NCBI GenBank assembly: GCA_015064805.1
Contig: SVRN01000015.1
Coordinates: forward strand, 1-44,991
DNA length: 44,991 nucleotides
Reading direction: 5' to 3'
Source of the DNA: Oscillospiraceae bacterium
GTDB taxonomy: Bacteria > Bacillota > Clostridia > Oscillospirales > CAG-272
Every line of letters begins with the position of its first letter. Positions within the stretch are counted from its first letter, which is position 1. A program made the translations under genes and the position numbers. The notes beneath the pieces are model-generated. The model did not search any database. It had not been told where the DNA came from and saw only the letters and a program-made list of their open reading frames with translations. This document shows positions 44,212-44,991 of the stretch, piece after piece.

Positions 44212-44597
44212 CTAAAAATTTATACAACCGTCTCTACGGCCTCGCACAGCTTCGCGCGCTCGGTGTGCGGATTTGTGCCTATTCTTTGCCTTGCCGCAAA
44301 GAATAGGCGAAGAAAAGGCACTTAAGAGCCTAATGCCCTTAAGAAACCCGCAAAACTTTTTGCTTGAGCAAATCTGCCGCTCGTGGTGGCTATATGGCGA
44401 GCGATTTATAAACAAACTTTTATGTCTTTCTCCTTCTTATCTTTGAAGAGCGGCACGGAAGCGGTTTCCAAAGGCGGCAGCCTTTGGCGCGTTTTCTTGG
44501 TTCGTTCTTTGCCGCGTGGCAAAGAATGAACATTTATGCCGGCACGCCGAGCGCGCGAAGCTGTGCGAGGCCGTAGGAGGAGGTGTGGGAAGTTTAG
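44212..44597. repeat. Dispersed structured repeat, block 5
   Basis: Fills the space between rsgA and thiN. Hairpins GCCTATTCTTTGC/GCAAAGAATAGGC (44277-44308) and CCAAAGGC/GCCTTTGG (44468-44487), and the TTCGTTCTTTGCC/GGCAAAGAATGAA hairpin (44501-44530). The closed domain, on the minus strand, has arms that read TGCCGCTC (44455-44448 reversed) and GAGCGGCA (44382-44375 reversed). The GCGAGGCCGTAGGAGGAGG box occurs near 44565 and inverted near 44235. No gene is supported. Confidence 0.75.
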
Positions 44598-44599
44598 AC

Positions 44600-44991
44600 T
44601 TAATGATGGGAAGGCATCTTGCTCCACGGATGCTTGTCCTTGAGATCGTTGTAGATGCTGACGAAGCTTTCGTGGCGGGAAGGGGCGATATCGCCGCGGC
44701 GAACGGCCGCAAGGACCGCACAGCCCTCCTCCTTGAGGTGGGTGCAATCGGAATAGCGGCACTGCCCGAGGTAGGGCGCAAAGTCGCGCATGGTCAGGGG
44801 CAGATCGTCCTTTTCGAAAAAATCAAAGCGGGTGAAGTCCAAAAGCGAAAATCCGGGCGTGTCTGCGATGTAGCCCGTCGCGCCATCGCAGTCGGGCCAT
44901 AGATCTGACAGCGCAAACAGCGTGACCTCGCGGGTGGTGTGACGGCCGCGGGCGTTCTTTTGGCTGATCTCGCCCGTCATGCGGGAGAGCG
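44600..44991 (-). CDS. rsgA: Ribosome small subunit-dependent GTPase RsgA (5' part outside window)
   Basis: About 130 C-terminal residues of the circularly permuted GTPase that matures the 30S subunit. The piece begins at LSRMTGEIS, just after the expected P-loop, and includes the switch region RGRHTTREVTLFAL, the G3-like motif ADTPGFSLLDF, and the zinc-binding domain with CRYSDCTHLKEEGCAV. The N-terminal OB-fold and the G4/G5/P-loop lie beyond the right edge. It precedes thiN on the same strand. Confidence 0.93.
   Translation of the reverse strand, partial: LSRMTGEISQKNARGRHTTREVTLFALSDLWPDCDGATGYIADTPGFSLLDFTRFDFFEKDDLPLTMRDFAPYLGQCRYSDCTHLKEEGCAVLAAVRRGDIAPSRHESFVSIYNDLKDKHPWSKMPSHH

Overview
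The window is 45 kb of a moderately GC-rich, low-GC-phylum (Firmicutes/Bacillota) chromosome, most likely from a spore-forming Clostridia lineage. The evidence is a full-length SpoIIE gene with a Spo0A-type promoter, the Bacillus-like clusters yybS-gdpP-rplI-dnaB, tilS-hpt-ftsH, rimP-nusA-ylxR-ylxQ-infB and rsgA/thiN, strong TTGACA/TATAAT promoters with 17-bp spacers, and a corrinoid protein paired with a RACo-type activator. Genus-level placement cannot be supported from sequence reading alone.

Layout. 1-480: debris of proline tRNA genes on the minus strand, then a strong promoter. 484-8452: an accessory-looking block with a CvpA-like 834-aa membrane protein, a 59-aa protein made of five VEEWRAD repeats, a LytTR regulator whose phospho-acceptor Asp is Glu, and a 1308-aa lipoprotein whose upstream region carries an 11-bp direct repeat of LytTR-operator type. 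8533-15186: spoIIE, a YpsA-like SLOG protein, two small membrane proteins, and a divergent corrinoid-protein/RACo pair. 15461-25420: one long minus-strand run, yybS-gdpP-(repeat)-rplI-dnaB-tilS-hpt-ftsH. 25646-31455: a RAYT transposase with REP-like palindromes inside its own coding sequence, a small membrane protein, pfkA, cinA, a PflX-type radical SAM protein and a leucine-rich-repeat lipoprotein. 32943-39921: rimP-nusA-ylxR-ylxQ-infB followed by a NUDIX hydrolase and an M29 aminopeptidase. 41565-44991: YgiQ-type radical SAM protein, thiamine pyrophosphokinase and the C-terminal part of RsgA.

Five intergenic blocks (15.2-15.4, 21.4-22.0, 31.6-32.6, 40.0-41.5 and 44.2-44.6 kb) hold copies of one dispersed repeat family in both orientations. 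Its copies share conserved boxes and hairpins whose arms differ in sequence between copies but remain complementary. That covariation suggests an element selected or propagated as a folded RNA or single-stranded DNA. I could not assign it to a known family. Together with the VEEWRAD/LytTR/lipoprotein block, it is the most likely undescribed material here.

Housekeeping genes cover replication (DnaB), translation (IF2, NusA, RimP, L9, TilS, RsgA), purine salvage (Hpt), glycolysis (Pfk), protein quality control (FtsH), c-di-AMP turnover (GdpP) and sporulation (SpoIIE).
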